From: Curtobacterium oceanosedimentum
Lineage (GTDB): Bacteria > Actinomycetota > Actinomycetes > Actinomycetales > Microbacteriaceae
Assembly (NCBI RefSeq): GCF_020297365.1
Contig: NZ_JAIXIG010000014.1
Span: 1-64,000 of the forward strand
DNA: 64,000 nt
Direction: 5' to 3'
In this document: positions 62,983 through 64,000 of the stretch, piece after piece
Layout: every line of letters starts with the position of its first letter
Numbering within the stretch: position 1 is the first letter of the stretch
The notes under the pieces: model-generated
Database searches by the model: none
What the model saw: the letters and a program-made list of their open reading frames with translations, nothing else
What the model was told of the DNA's origin: nothing
Translations under genes and position numbers: made by a program

Positions 62983-63588
62983 CTATTCCCGCCGCTCCGG
63001 GGCCCGGACCACCACCACCAGGTACCGGACGGACTCGTCGCCCGGGTTCCGGTAGACCACGTCGGCGGGCTCCCCCAGCTCGATCCGGTCGCCTGCGGCG
63101 AGCCGCGTCGGCTCCCCGCCGACGACGACCTCGAGCACGCCGTCGACCACCCAGATGCAGTGCCGCAGGAACGCGTACGCAGACGCCGGGTAGGCCACTT
63201 CGCGGCCGGCCGGGAGGCGCACCTCGGTGACGTCGGCGGGGAACGCCGCGCTCGAGACCGGACGCCGGCGGTACCCGGTGTCGGGATCGGTCCAGGAGTC
63301 CGCGGTCGCGCCGCGTCGGACCCCGCGCGCCTCGTCGGGGTCCGTCACCCTGGGCACCTCGTGCTCGAGGGCGTCGTCGAGGAGCTGGGACACGGTCAGG
63401 CCGAAGGCGCCGGACAGTCGGCCGAGGATCGTCGCGGTCGGGCTGGAGACCCCGCGCTCGACGCGGTTGATCATCGCGCGGGAGACGCCGGACTCCTCGG
63501 CGAGCTCGGTCAGGCTCCACCGCCGCTCGGTGCGCAGCCGCTGCAACCGCTCGCCGAGTGCACGCTCGTCGTCTACGATGTGAGACAT
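62983..63588 (-). CDS. XRE-family regulator with cupin sensor domain
   Basis: This 201-residue protein has an XRE helix-turn-helix (about 10-65, SLTELAEESGVSRAMINRVE) and a C-terminal cupin domain (about 105-190), the layout of PuuR-like metabolic regulators. It starts at ATG 63588; a TATGCT box (63600-63595) ends 6 nt upstream, so the message is probably leaderless. It heads the rpiB-nei operon and is divergent from a GNAT gene whose ATG overlaps it by 2 bp; it probably regulates that gene. Confidence 0.93.
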   Translation of the reverse strand: MSHIVDDERALGERLQRLRTERRWSLTELAEESGVSRAMINRVERGVSSPTATILGRLSGAFGLTVSQLLDDALEHEVPRVTDPDEARGVRRGATADSWTDPDTGYRRRPVSSAAFPADVTEVRLPAGREVAYPASAYAFLRHCIWVVDGVLEVVVGGEPTRLAAGDRIELGEPADVVYRNPGDESVRYLVVVVRAPERRE

Positions 63589-64000
63589 GACGACAGCATA
63601 TGCGACGACGGGGGTCGTGATCCGCGACTGCACGCCCGACGACCTCGACGTGGTGCACGCCCTGCACGTCGACGCCGTGCTGCACTCCACCGCCATCTGG
63701 CAGGACGAACCGCACCCGCGGGCGTGGTTCGACGGCTGGCTCGCGGAGCGTCGGGCGGCGGGGCTGCCGGTGCTCGTGGCCGAGGTCGGCGGCCAGGTCG
63801 CCGGCTACGTCACCTACAGCGCATTCCGGCCGCACCCGGGGTACCGGCACACGGTCGAGCACAGCGTGTACGTCGTCCCGGCGTTCCGGGGGCAGGGCGT
63901 CGCGCGCACGCTCATGGACGCGCTCGTGGCGCACGCCCGCGCCGACGGGGTGCACGTGATGATGGCGGGCATCTGCTCGACGAACGCGGGGTCGATCGCG
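63587..64000 (+). CDS. GNAT-family N-acetyltransferase, 5' part
   Basis: The gene runs off the right edge after 138 codons. The visible part has the GNAT pattern: VVIRDCTPDDLDVVHALH at the start, VAEVGGQVAGYVTY in the middle and the acetyl-CoA loop VVPAFRGQGVARTLMDAL. DEPHPRAW and IWQD-type segments resemble phosphinothricin acetyltransferase relatives, but the acceptor is unknown. A TACGAT box (63574-63579) ends 7 nt before the ATG. An internal GTG at 63617 is an alternative start. Confidence 0.88.
   Translation, partial: MTTAYATTGVVIRDCTPDDLDVVHALHVDAVLHSTAIWQDEPHPRAWFDGWLAERRAAGLPVLVAEVGGQVAGYVTYSAFRPHPGYRHTVEHSVYVVPAFRGQGVARTLMDALVAHARADGVHVMMAGICSTNAGSIA

Overview
The window is very GC-rich, densely coded bacterial DNA. 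Its gene content and order point to an actinobacterium of the family Microbacteriaceae, with Curtobacterium the closest match I can suggest from memory. The evidence is the order rplU-rpmA-obgE-proB-proA-nadD, an ileS gene with an actinobacterial T-box leader, tig-clpP1-clpP2 with a nearby clpX, a textbook actinobacterial LexA box, many GTG/TTG starts, tRNA genes with encoded CCA, and many genes whose only promoter signal is a TANNNT box 6-7 nt before the start codon, as expected for leaderless mRNAs. No phage, transposon, plasmid or CRISPR sequence is visible.

Layout. 1-6166 (minus): ribosomal proteins L21/L27, ObgE, proline synthesis (ProB, ProA), NadD and the start of an unidentified disordered protein. 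6345-10609: a DUF4031 protein, a membrane protein and a large RNase E/G with a long leader. 10960-13372: a VKOR-like protein and two membrane-anchored DsbA-like oxidoreductases. 13387-19190 (minus): Ndk, a DUF4233 protein, FolC and T-box-controlled IleS. 19223-27933: a CDF metal transporter, a TetR-controlled oligopeptide-type ABC importer whose two ATPases are fused, and an MHS-family permease. 28203-34922: ValS, a small conserved protein, a hydrolase/TetR pair and an M3 peptidase. 35028-41730: ClpX, a YcnI-CopC copper pair, ClpP2/ClpP1, trigger factor, tRNA-Pro, tRNA-Gly and small proteins.

42288-52044 is the accessory highlight. It is one minus-strand operon (binding protein, two permeases, GH5_18-type beta-mannosidase, GH38 alpha-mannosidase, secreted EndoH-like GH18) with a divergent LacI regulator and two palindromic operators. 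Together these can cut high-mannose N-glycans off glycoproteins, import them and dismantle them. Duplicated non-coding modules that share a GGTTC...GAACCGG core lie at both ends of this locus, in opposite orientation.

52398-64000 holds an AraC-type regulator, a sensor kinase/response regulator pair, an EamA exporter, two small orphan genes (one behind a perfect SOS box), a serine hydrolase, a PaiB-like protein, an amidohydrolase, a Nei/Fpg glycosylase, RpiB, and an XRE/cupin regulator whose start codon overlaps that of a divergent GNAT gene. Strong hairpins sit at most convergent gene ends; several share a GGAGGC(A/C)CGG stem.
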